Below are positions 1 through 8,047 of a DNA stretch of 38,231 nucleotides, piece after piece. Numbering within the stretch: position 1 is the first letter of the stretch; every line of letters starts with the position of its first letter. This DNA is from JBGTBQ01 sp041749275 (GTDB taxonomy: Bacteria; Acidobacteriota; Blastocatellia; Pyrinomonadales; Pyrinomonadaceae), in assembly GCA_041749275.1 (NCBI GenBank), contig JBGTBQ010000232.1, forward strand, positions 1 to 38,231, given 5' to 3'. Under the pieces are notes generated by a model. The model ran no database searches. It worked only from the letters and a program-made list of their open reading frames with translations, and had not been told where the DNA came from. Made by a program: the position numbers and the translations under genes.

Positions 1-3000
1 GCATTCACTGAAGTCGAGGTCGAGCGCCTGCCGCTCGGCGCGACGACGCTGACGCGCACCTTCGACGAGCTGGCGCTCTTCCTCTACGACGTGGCCCTGC
101 CGCCGCAGACGCTCGGCGGCGGTTCCGGCCCCGGCGTCGGCGCGGGCGTCGGCACCTCCGGCCAGTTCTCGGTCAACGGCCTCCGCTCGCGCGCCAACAA
201 CTTCACCGTTGACGGCTCGGACAACAACGATGAGGACATCGGCGTCCGTCGTCAGGGCTTCTTCTCGCTCGTCCCGCAGTCCATCGAGTCGGTCAAGGAG
301 TTTCAAATCATCACGCTGCTCGCGCCGGCGCAGTTTGGCCGCAACATCGGCGGACAGGTCAACGCCATTTCGCGCTCCGGCGGGAGCCAACACCACGGCA
401 CGCTCTACGGTCTCTTCAATTCGAGCCAACTCAACGCGCGTAACTTCTTCGACACGACGAACGGCAGCGCCGTCTCGCCGCTCTCGGTCGGCAATCAACC
501 CGTCGTCTCCGCGCCGGCTCTCAACTTCAACCCGACCACGCTCAACTTCGAAGCGGTCGGCGGTTCACGAATCAACATCCAGAACGGCAGCGGCGGCGAA
601 GACTCTTTCACGCTCGGACAGGGCGGCTTCGTTCTCGGCGGGCCGGTCGTCAAAACCAAAGTCTTCTACTTCGTCTCGTTCGAGGGGCAGACATTGAACG
701 CGACGAAAGAGGCGAGCTTCGTCGTTCCCACGGTCGAGCAGCGCGGCGCGTTCGCGTCGGGCGCGTCCGGCATCTTCCTCGACCCGTTTACACAAGCCGC
801 GACCTTCGCGCTCCCTTCGACGACCGGCGGCGACGCCATCTTCAGTCTCTTCCCGTTCGCCAACGATCCCGCCGGCATCTACGGCGAGAACACCTTCACG
901 CAGACGCTGCCGGCCAGCGCGCGGGGCCGCATCGTTTCCGGCAAGATTGATTACAACTTCAAGCTCGGCGGTCGTCCACAGTCCATCACCGAGCGCTACA
1001 ACTTCACCGACGACTTCCGCTTCCTCCCCGTCACGGGCGGCGCGATCTCTTCGACCCTCAAACCGCGCGTGCGGACGCAGAACTTTTCCTTCTTCTTCAA
1101 CAGCGAGTTGTCCGGGCCGAGCGCCTCGACGCTCGTCTTCAATCAGGTGCGACTCTCCTACGGGCGCACGCGGCTCAATTTCGACGAGGTGCGCGACCCC
1201 GTGACGCAGATTCCGAGCCGACGCTTCCCCAACGTGCCGTTCCTCCTGAACGCGCCGCTGCTGCAAAACTTCACGCTGCCGAATTACGACGCCGTCAACG
1301 ACCGCTTCCTCCCCAATACCGGCCCCGTCATCTACTTCCGCGACGGTTCGACGGTCGAGGACACGCTCGGCCCCGTCGGACAGGTGCGGGTGGCGGGTCT
1401 CAGTCCCATCGGCGTGGACGTGTTCAACTTCCCGCAGAAGCGCGTCAACAACACCTACCAGTTCGCCGATCAAGTGACGATTCGCACCGGCAGCCACGCA
1501 CTCATCTTCGGCACCGACAATCGCCGCACGGAACTGAACAGCATCCTGCCGCGCAACTTCCGCCCGCTCATCACCTTTCAGGGAGCGCCCGGTGTGACGA
1601 CCGATTTCCAGTTGACGGACTTCTTCGTCTCGCCGCTCAACCTCGCCGCCGCCTCCGCCCCCAGCGGCTTCTTCCAGACGCTCACCACGGGCAGCGACGG
1701 CGGCATCAACCTGCGCTTCTACCAGTACAATTTCTACGGGCAGGACGAGTGGCGCATCCGCCCTAACCTTTCGCTCTCTTACGGGCTGCGATACGAGTAC
1801 AACACGCCCGCGCGCGAAACGAACCGACGCATCGAGAGCACTTTCGGCGATCCGGCAAACGCTGCCGTCCCCGGCCTCAACACCTTCATCGGCGGTCGCT
1901 CCCGCATCTTCGAGCCGGACAAGAACAACCTCAGCCCGCGCTTCGGGTTGGCCTACTCGCCGAACCTCTTCGGCAAGCCCGGCACGACGCTCTTCCGCCT
2001 CGGCTACGGGCATTACAACGACATCGTTCTCGGCGCGGTCGTCAGCCAGTCGCGCAACGTCTTCCCGACCTTCCTGACGGTCAACACCGCGGGCGGCTTG
2101 GGCAACCTCTTCTTCCCCCAACTGCCCCTCAGCCTGCTCAACCCCTCCGCCCCGGAACTGGGTCTGGTGACGCCGGGCACGCTCAACCAGCTCGACCCTT
2201 CGCTCTCGCCTGCCGAGCGCGTGGCGCTCATCAACCTTCTGGCGAGCGCCGCCGGCGTGTTGCCGGGCGCAAGCGGCGTCGAAGCCACACTCCCGGCCCG
2301 CCGACTCGAGACGCCCGGCGCGCACCAGTATGCCTTCAGCTTCGAGCAGCGCTTCGGCTCGGACCTCATCGTCTCCGCCACTTATATCGGCACGCAGGGG
2401 CATGACCTGATTCGCTTCTCGACGCCGAATCTGGGCACGAACGCCGTCTCGCTGCTGGATGAGTTCCGCGTGGACTTCCGCGGCAACCGCCGGTTCGAGC
2501 CGCAGTTCTTCGGCATCGCCGTCGCGCCGGGCACGCGGCTCAACGCCGGCGAGGGCGGCGGCGACAATCCGTTTTTCTCCGGTGGTCGCCCCGTCCCCGG
2601 CGTCGGCGGCATTCAGTTCTTCGAGACGACGGCCTCTTCGCGCTACGACGCGCTGCAACTGCAAGTGCGCGGGCGCTTGTCGAGCAGGCTGCAATTCCGC
2701 GTTGGCTACACGCTCTCGAAGACGACCGACGACGTGTCGGATGTCTTCGACCTCGCCGGCGCGCCCGCGCTCCCGCAGAACAGCCTGACCTTCGCGGGCG
2801 AGCGCGGCCCCTCCAACTTCGACGCGCGCCACCGCTTCGCCTATCACTTCGTCTACGACCTGCCGCGTCTCGATAACCGTGCGTTCGATTTCATTTTCCG
2901 CAACATGCAGGTCGCCGGCGCCGGCCAGTACCAGACGGGCCAGCCCTTCACCGTCAACAGCATCTTCGACGTAAACCTTGACGGCAACCTCTCCGACCGC

Positions 3001-3345
3001 CTCAACACGACCAACGGTCTCACCATCACGGGCGACCGGCGCCAGCCGCTCATCCTGACAGCGGACGACTTCGACACGCTGCGCGCGCCCATCGGGCAAG
3101 ACGGCGCCGTGGGACGCAACACCTTCCGCGCCGGCGGCATCCTCGATATGAATCTGGCCGTTACCAAGACCTTCCGTCTCAACGACCAGCAGAGCATCAT
3201 CTTCCGCACGGAGGTCTTCAACTTTATCAACCGCGACAACTTCGGCGTCCCCGTCCGCTTCCTCGAAGCGCCCGGCTTCGGGCAGGCCACGCAGACCATC
3301 ACGCCGGGCCGCCGCATCCAGTTCCAGTTGAAATACTCCTTCTGA
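1..3345 (+). CDS. TonB-dependent receptor, Oar-like, 3' part (5' end outside window)
   Basis: The frame is open from base 1, so the gene starts upstream; about 1114 codons are visible. The first visible ATG (91) is internal. Early residues carry a plug-like segment (QFSVNGLRSRANNFTVDG, then VKEFQIIT and GGQVNAISRSGG), typical of Oar-like receptors whose missing N-terminus usually holds a signal peptide and a carboxypeptidase-regulatory domain. The rest is a long run of alternating aromatic/hydrophobic beta-barrel strands, with YGQDEWRIRPNLSLSYGLRYEY in the middle and GRRIQFQLKYSF at the end; a terminal Phe is the usual outer-membrane beta-signal. Such proteins sit in the outer membrane and import or bind large substrates with TonB energy; the substrate cannot be told. 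A very long hairpin follows the stop. Confidence 0.9.
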   Translation, partial: AFTEVEVERLPLGATTLTRTFDELALFLYDVALPPQTLGGGSGPGVGAGVGTSGQFSVNGLRSRANNFTVDGSDNNDEDIGVRRQGFFSLVPQSIESVKEFQIITLLAPAQFGRNIGGQVNAISRSGGSQHHGTLYGLFNSSQLNARNFFDTTNGSAVSPLSVGNQPVVSAPALNFNPTTLNFEAVGGSRINIQNGSGGEDSFTLGQGGFVLGGPVVKTKVFYFVSFEGQTLNATKEASFVVPTVEQRGAFASGASGIFLDPFTQAATFALPSTTGGDAIFSLFPFANDPAGIYGENTFTQTLPASARGRIVSGKIDYNFKLGGRPQSITERYNFTDDFRFLPVTGGAISSTLKPRVRTQNFSFFFNSELSGPSASTLVFNQVRLSYGRTRLNFDEVRDPVTQIPSRRFPNVPFLLNAPLLQNFTLPNYDAVNDRFLPNTGPVIYFRDGSTVEDTLGPVGQVRVAGLSPIGVDVFNFPQKRVNNTYQFADQVTIRTGSHALIFGTDNRRTELNSILPRNFRPLITFQGAPGVTTDFQLTDFFVSPLNLAAASAPSGFFQTLTTGSDGGINLRFYQYNFYGQDEWRIRPNLSLSYGLRYEYNTPARETNRRIESTFGDPANAAVPGLNTFIGGRSRIFEPDKNNLSPRFGLAYSPNLFGKPGTTLFRLGYGHYNDIVLGAVVSQSRNVFPTFLTVNTAGGLGNLFFPQLPLSLLNPSAPELGLVTPGTLNQLDPSLSPAERVALINLLASAAGVLPGASGVEATLPARRLETPGAHQYAFSFEQRFGSDLIVSATYIGTQGHDLIRFSTPNLGTNAVSLLDEFRVDFRGNRRFEPQFFGIAVAPGTRLNAGEGGGDNPFFSGGRPVPGVGGIQFFETTASSRYDALQLQVRGRLSSRLQFRVGYTLSKTTDDVSDVFDLAGAPALPQNSLTFAGERGPSNFDARHRFAYHFVYDLPRLDNRAFDFIFRNMQVAGAGQYQTGQPFTVNSIFDVNLDGNLSDRLNTTNGLTITGDRRQPLILTADDFDTLRAPIGQDGAVGRNTFRAGGILDMNLAVTKTFRLNDQQSIIFRTEVFNFINRDNFGVPVRFLEAPGFGQATQTITPGRRIQFQLKYSF

Positions 3346-3372
3346 GCGTCGGGTCAAGTCCTCTTTGAGAGT

Positions 3373-3437
3373 CTTTCTCTCCTCGCCCGCCACGATGTCG
3401 CCAGACGCGCGACATCGTGGCGGGCGAGGAGAGAAAG
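3373..3437. terminator. 29-bp perfect hairpin after the TonB receptor
   Basis: The arms 3373-3401 and 3409-3437 are perfect reverse complements over 29 bases, with a 7-base loop. No T-run follows, so this is not a textbook intrinsic terminator. It sits 28 bases after the receptor stop and is the longest perfect stem in the window. Transcription termination or mRNA 3'-end protection is inferred from position. Confidence 0.6.
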
Positions 3438-3601
3438 CTGATACAGGATGACCGCGAGCGCACAAGCTCAACACGGATGGGGCTTCTATTACGAGAAGAA
3501 TTATTTTAAACTTGCGAACACGGAACTCTCTCCCCCGAAACCGCCGCGCGCAAAATCGTGTCTGCCTTCGGCCTTCCATGCGCCGCGGATAAGGAAAACA
3601 C

Positions 3602-4132
3602 ATGATGAAGAGAAAACTTTGCGCCCCTCTCTTGTCAGCCCTGACATTGACTCTGTTTGTTCTTCCAGCGAGCCATCACGCCAACGCGCAGACGGCCAAC
3701 TCGCGTTTCAGCTTCCGCGCCGGGCAGTCAATGTACATCGTCGCCTTCCGCCGGTTGCTAATAACCACGATGGATTCGACAGGCGGGAACCTAACCCACA
3801 CGGATCACTTCGACAATGATCTCGACGCCGAAAGGAAAGTCAGGCAGAAAATCGAAGAGTGGAGATTCTTCCGCGTTGTGGATAAGCCGAGCGAGGCCGA
3901 TTTTGTCTTTCTCGTCAACCTCGAAGACAACTCAATCGAGGGGCTGGCTATTCCGTTCGACGCCTACACCAAGCATTACAAAGAGAAGTATGACACTGAC
4001 GCCCTGCGCGACGCGGCCTACGGGCGCTACATGGCGGGGCCGCTCAACCTGCCGACCATCAGCCGCCTGAGCGACCGCCTCGTTAAGCAGTTCCGCGAAA
4101 GCGTGTCTAAAGACGGAGCCAACTCCCGGTAA
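3602..4132 (+). CDS. Small exported protein of unknown function
   Basis: The protein has 176 residues. The N-terminus (MMKRKLCAPLLSALTLTLFV, then LPASHHANAQ) is a clear Sec signal peptide with cleavage likely after ANA. The mature part includes RKVRQKIEEWRFFRVVDKPSEADFVFLV, a pattern in which a mixed alpha/beta segment ends in 'ADxVFLV'. I have seen this in acidobacterial exported proteins of unknown role but cannot name a family. An AAGGA element lies just before the two adjacent ATGs (3602 and 3605), and either could be used. The gene is flanked by long hairpins on both sides and so looks monocistronic. Periplasmic or envelope location is inferred. Confidence 0.75.
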   Translation: MMKRKLCAPLLSALTLTLFVLPASHHANAQTANSRFSFRAGQSMYIVAFRRLLITTMDSTGGNLTHTDHFDNDLDAERKVRQKIEEWRFFRVVDKPSEADFVFLVNLEDNSIEGLAIPFDAYTKHYKEKYDTDALRDAAYGRYMAGPLNLPTISRLSDRLVKQFRESVSKDGANSR

Positions 4133-4133
4133 C

Positions 4134-4180
4134 AAGAGGCCACGGGCGCGCGACAAGGGATCGCGCGCCCGTGGCCTCTT
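4134..4180. terminator. Bidirectional hairpin between convergent genes
   Basis: Arms 4134-4153 and 4161-4180 form a perfect 20-bp stem with a 7-base loop. It starts just after the stop of the (+) exported protein and lies before the stop of the (-) WD40-caspase gene, so it can serve both. Confidence 0.65.
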
Positions 4181-4208
4181 TCTCATAGCGGGCGAAGCGC
4201 CTCGCCGG

Positions 4209-7200
4209 CTACTTCTCCGAAGGGGGCGTCGCGCCGAGTCGCGCGACGATGAGGGGGCGCACGTCCATCTCGCGGCGGTAGAAGACGCGCGGGCGCTGCA
4301 CGTCCTGCGAGCCGTCGCCGGCGAAGGCGAGGGTGAGACCTACGCCGCGCTTCTCCCGCATCGTGTTGAGCTGCATCTGCGGCACGCGCTCGGTCGCGTA
4401 GTCGAACCACTCGCGCACCAGCACGTTCCCGTCGCGCGAAGCGGCCACGTCGGCCTCGCCCTTCTTCAACCCTTCTTCGACAAGCGCGTAAGTCAAATAA
4501 CCATGGCCGAGCTGCGCGGCTTCGAGCGCCGCCTGATAACTCTGCGCGGCGGTCAGCACATACATTCCTTTTTCGTAAGCGAGTTGCGCCAGCCCCTTCG
4601 AGTTCATCGGCCCGCGTCGTTTCTCCTCGGCTTCAAGCGCCTGCCCCGAATTGCAGGCGTCTATCACGAGCGCGAGTTGGCTCGCGCTCAAAGGTTCGAG
4701 CACCTTCTCCAGCTCCTGATCGGAGATGCTGTGGTCGAGGATCGTCTTCAGGCTAAACTCGTCCGACAACCTGCGCTCGCCCATGTAACCGAGGTCGTGC
4801 GGGAGAAGGTAGAAGCGCTCGGCCTGTGCCGTCCCGTGACCGGCGAAGAAGATGACTACTACGTCCTCCGGCTCTACCGGCTTGAGCTGTTGAAGCGATG
4901 CAGGCGCGCCGGCGGGCAACGTCTTCTCGACGCCGGACAGACGCTTCAACGCCGTCAGGATGTTGGCTTTCGTCGCCTCGCCGTCGAACAGGAAGGCTGT
5001 TTCGGCGCGCGCTTCCGGTTCCACCTTCGCGCGCTGGCGGCGCACCTCGTCGGCGAAGTCCTGCGCGTCGGCGACCGCGAATTTGAGATTGTACTGCGAG
5101 TTGGCGTAAGCGTTGACGCCGACGGCGAGGATGTAGGTCGTGCCGTGGCGGCGCAGGCTGTCGGCGCCGCGGATTTCGAGCGTGGCGTCGCGGCTCTTGA
5201 CGTTGGCGCGGTTGAAGGCGTAAGCGGTCAGATAGTTCTCGCCCGCGACGATGGGCACGGTGGCCTCGACGGACGCGCGGCCCGCGCCTGCGCCGGGCAC
5301 GTCGCCGCGCCAGACTTTAACGAGTGTTCCGTTGCGAAAGAGGCGCATGTCCCGCGCTCCCGCCGGCGCATCCGTGACTTCGATCTTGACATTAACGGTG
5401 CGCGCGGCAGTCACCGTGTTGGCCGCGACGCCGCCCGCGAGCGTCATCTTGAGAGCCGGTTGGCGACGGTCTATCTGCGCGATGTCGCGTGCGGCGCGCG
5501 GGCGTTTTCCGGCGAGAATATCGGAGAGCAAATCAGGGTAGAAATACTCGTTGAAGAAAACTTCGACGGAAGCGACCGTGCGCGTGTCGCCGGCGAAGCG
5601 CCAGAGGATTTGGTTCCACGCGGACGGCGAGCCATCGAACAATCCGTCGGGCGTGACGACGAGCCAGTCCGCCGTGTCCGTCATCGTGACGAGCGTCGCC
5701 TGAAGCTCGCCGGTCGCGGCCTCCCAGATGCGCGTGCTCGCGTCCTCGCTTCCCGTAGAGAGCCAGCGCCCGTCGGGGCTGAAGGCGACGCTGTTGACGC
5801 TGTCGGCGTGCCCAAGCATCGCGCGCGTTTCGGCTCCACTGCCCACGTCCCATAATTTAACGCTCGCGTCAGACGCGCCGGACGCGAGACGGCGACCGTT
5901 GGCACTGAAGGCAACGGCGCGCACTCCACCAGCGTGGCCCGCGAGTGCGCGCACCTCTTCGCCGCTGACGCTCCAGAGCTTGAGCGTGCCGTCTTTACTC
6001 CCGACCGCGAGTTGGCGACCGTCTGGACTAAAGGCGACGGCAAAGACTTCGCTTTCGTGCGCGGGGAGCGTGCGCGCCGGCTGGCCGGTCGCGGCGTCCC
6101 ACAACCTGACGGATTTATCCGCGCCGCCCGAAGCCAGCCACTTATTATCAGGGCTGAGGGCGACCGTATTGACCTCCGCCGTGTGACCTGTGAAGACGCG
6201 CAGCTCGCGCCCCGTCTCCAAATCCCAGAGCCGGACGGTCGCGTCGCCGCTCCCCGTCACGACGAGCTTGTTGTCGGCGCTGAAGCCGACGCTGTTGATG
6301 CTCTCGGTGTGGCCCGTGAGTGTGCGCTCCTCGCGCCCGGTGTTGACGTTCCAGATTTTCGCCGCGCCGCTCAGACTCCCCGACACGAGCCATTGCCCAT
6401 CCGGGCTAAACGCGAGATGCGTCACCCAGCCGGTGTGGCCCGTGAGCGTTCGCACCTTGCGCCCCGTCGAAACCTCCCAGATGCGAAGCGTGCGATCTTT
6501 GCTTCCCGTGGCGAACCAGCGCCGGTCGGGGCTGAAGGCGGTCGCGTAGACGCCGCTCGAAAAACTTGGAAACAGACGCTCCGGCTCGCCCGTGCGAATG
6601 TCGCGTACCTGCACGGACTTGTCGCCGTTGCTCGTCGCGATGAGCGCCGCGTCGCGGCTGAAGGCGATCACCTCGGAGGGCGGCTCGCCCGACTCCGCCG
6701 TCGCCGTGCCCGCGACCGAGCGCGCCTCGCGCCCATCGCTCAGGTTCCAGACCTTGACCGTCTTCGTCGAGTCGGCGGAGAGCAACGTGCGACCGTCCGC
6801 GCCGAAAGCGACGGCGACGGACTTGCCGGCGTGCCCCGCGAGCGTGCGCGCTTCCTTCCCCTGCTCGACGTTCCACACCTTCACGGTCTTGTCGAAGCTC
6901 GCCGAAGCGAGCCACTTACCATCCGTGCTGAAGGCGACCGCTTTGACCAGACCGGCGTGGCCCGCGAGCGTCTTCACGTTGGCGCCCGTCGCCGCGTCCC
7001 AGATTTTCACCGCGTTGTCCTTGCCGCCCGAAGCAAGCAGCCGCCCGTCCGCGCTAAAGCCGAGCGCCGTCGTCTGGTTCGTGTGCGCCGGCGCTATCGC
7101 CGACAATTCGCGCCCCGCCGCCGCATCCCAAACCTTGATCGCGCCCGCCATGTTGCCCACCGCAATCAAACGCCCGTCCGGACTGTAAGCAACGCAGAGC

Positions 7201-7670
7201 ACGCTCCCGTTCCCGGTGAGGCTCCGCATTTCACGCCCCGTCGAGACCTCCCAGAGCTTGACGCTGCCGTCCACCGACCCGGAGGCGACGGTCTGACCGT
7301 CCGGGCTGAACGCGACCGCCTTGACGTAGTTGGTGTGACCCGCCAGCTTGCGTAGCTCGCGCGCGGTCAAGACATCCCACAGCCGGAGAGTGTTATCAGC
7401 GCTCGCCGACGCGATGAGTTGGCCGTCGGGGCTGAAGGCGACGGCGTCCACGCGAAAGGCGTGTCCGGTTTGCAGGACCAGCTCCGGGCGCACCGTCGTT
7501 TGGACGCCGACGACCTCCGTGCCTCTCGGAGACGAAACGACGTGCGGCCCCGCCGGCGCCAGCGCCGCCAGCACCAGCAGCACCAGCAAGAGAGCGGCGA
7601 CACACACGCGCATGTGCCACACTTTGCTCATCAACGTTTCATCAACACTCTTTCGTCTCTGCTGCATCAT
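4209..7670 (-). CDS. WD40 repeat protein with C-terminal caspase (peptidase C14) domain
   Basis: I start it at the ATG at 7670, preceded by an AAGGAAA motif, rather than at the upstream open frame; this gives 1153 residues. An N-terminal hydrophobic stretch (VCVAALLLVLLVLAALAP) makes it exported or membrane-anchored. Fourteen WD40 repeats follow, each of the form GHxxxVxxVAFSPDG...VKLWD, enough for two seven-bladed propellers. A linker (TADWLVVTPDGLFDGSPSAW) leads to the caspase-like domain: LAVGVNAYANSQYNLKFAVA, the catalytic His in FFAGHG (about H945) and the catalytic Cys in IDACNSG (about C1006). Both catalytic residues are present. The propellers probably form a protein-binding scaffold. 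Substrate and trigger are unknown. It is divergent from a CHASE2 cyclase; a shared regulatory region is possible. Confidence 0.9.
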   Translation of the reverse strand: MMQQRRKSVDETLMSKVWHMRVCVAALLLVLLVLAALAPAGPHVVSSPRGTEVVGVQTTVRPELVLQTGHAFRVDAVAFSPDGQLIASASADNTLRLWDVLTARELRKLAGHTNYVKAVAFSPDGQTVASGSVDGSVKLWEVSTGREMRSLTGNGSVLCVAYSPDGRLIAVGNMAGAIKVWDAAAGRELSAIAPAHTNQTTALGFSADGRLLASGGKDNAVKIWDAATGANVKTLAGHAGLVKAVAFSTDGKWLASASFDKTVKVWNVEQGKEARTLAGHAGKSVAVAFGADGRTLLSADSTKTVKVWNLSDGREARSVAGTATAESGEPPSEVIAFSRDAALIATSNGDKSVQVRDIRTGEPERLFPSFSSGVYATAFSPDRRWFATGSKDRTLRIWEVSTGRKVRTLTGHTGWVTHLAFSPDGQWLVSGSLSGAAKIWNVNTGREERTLTGHTESINSVGFSADNKLVVTGSGDATVRLWDLETGRELRVFTGHTAEVNTVALSPDNKWLASGGADKSVRLWDAATGQPARTLPAHESEVFAVAFSPDGRQLAVGSKDGTLKLWSVSGEEVRALAGHAGGVRAVAFSANGRRLASGASDASVKLWDVGSGAETRAMLGHADSVNSVAFSPDGRWLSTGSEDASTRIWEAATGELQATLVTMTDTADWLVVTPDGLFDGSPSAWNQILWRFAGDTRTVASVEVFFNEYFYPDLLSDILAGKRPRAARDIAQIDRRQPALKMTLAGGVAANTVTAARTVNVKIEVTDAPAGARDMRLFRNGTLVKVWRGDVPGAGAGRASVEATVPIVAGENYLTAYAFNRANVKSRDATLEIRGADSLRRHGTTYILAVGVNAYANSQYNLKFAVADAQDFADEVRRQRAKVEPEARAETAFLFDGEATKANILTALKRLSGVEKTLPAGAPASLQQLKPVEPEDVVVIFFAGHGTAQAERFYLLPHDLGYMGERRLSDEFSLKTILDHSISDQELEKVLEPLSASQLALVIDACNSGQALEAEEKRRGPMNSKGLAQLAYEKGMYVLTAAQSYQAALEAAQLGHGYLTYALVEEGLKKGEADVAASRDGNVLVREWFDYATERVPQMQLNTMREKRGVGLTLAFAGDGSQDVQRPRVFYRREMDVRPLIVARLGATPPSEK

Positions 7671-8047
7671 AGATTTCCTTTTTGTTAAATCCGGCGGCGA
7701 AGCGGACAAATCGGCGGACGCGCGACGGGTTGTTACAATGATGATACTGTAAATGACAATTACCGCGAAGTGATGCCAGTAACATCGTCTTTGTTTATTT
7801 ACGGCGGCGCCCTCTCCATTCGGTTTGCGACGACGCACAGCCTTCGATTGCGTCAGACGGCACACGACGATACAATCTATCAGCTACAGCAGTGCTCCCA
7901 CGGTCGAAGTTCCGCGCGAGACGCCGGTCTTTCCTTAGAAATGAGCGCCCACGGTTGCGCGGCCTCGCCGAAGGCAGAGTAACTGGAATGTCCACAGCTT
8001 GATTTTACAGACGGCCAATCGAGCCGCGCACTCCGACGACGGTCATT
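7671..8047. other. Divergent intergenic region between the caspase and cyclase genes
   Basis: These 377 bases separate two divergent genes. No convincing gene is seen; the short frames here overlap each other and lack ribosome binding sites. The (+) promoter at 7848-7876 is listed separately. For the (-) gene a -10-like TATCAT lies at 7741-7746 (read on the minus strand), with only a poor -35. Confidence 0.5.
7848..7876 (+). promoter_or_regulatory. Putative sigma-70 promoter for the CHASE2 cyclase
   Basis: TTGCGT at 7848-7853 and TACAAT at 7871-7876 are separated by exactly 17 bases. Transcription would start near 7883, leaving a leader of about 165 bases. Prediction by consensus only. Confidence 0.45.

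Noticed and set aside
565..3603. Long open frame (about 1012 codons) on the minus strand opposite the TonB receptor
   Set aside because: It is rich in Arg, Glu, Ala and Val with no domain or signal. It mirrors the GC-rich codons of the receptor, whose barrel is unmistakable.
3448..3819. Plus-strand frame overlapping the small exported protein
   Set aside because: It has no ribosome site or domain and overlaps the better-supported frame at 3602.
5934..7355. Plus-strand open frames opposite the WD40-caspase gene
   Set aside because: They show repeating Arg/Ala-rich text with the period of the WD40 repeats, as expected for an antisense shadow.
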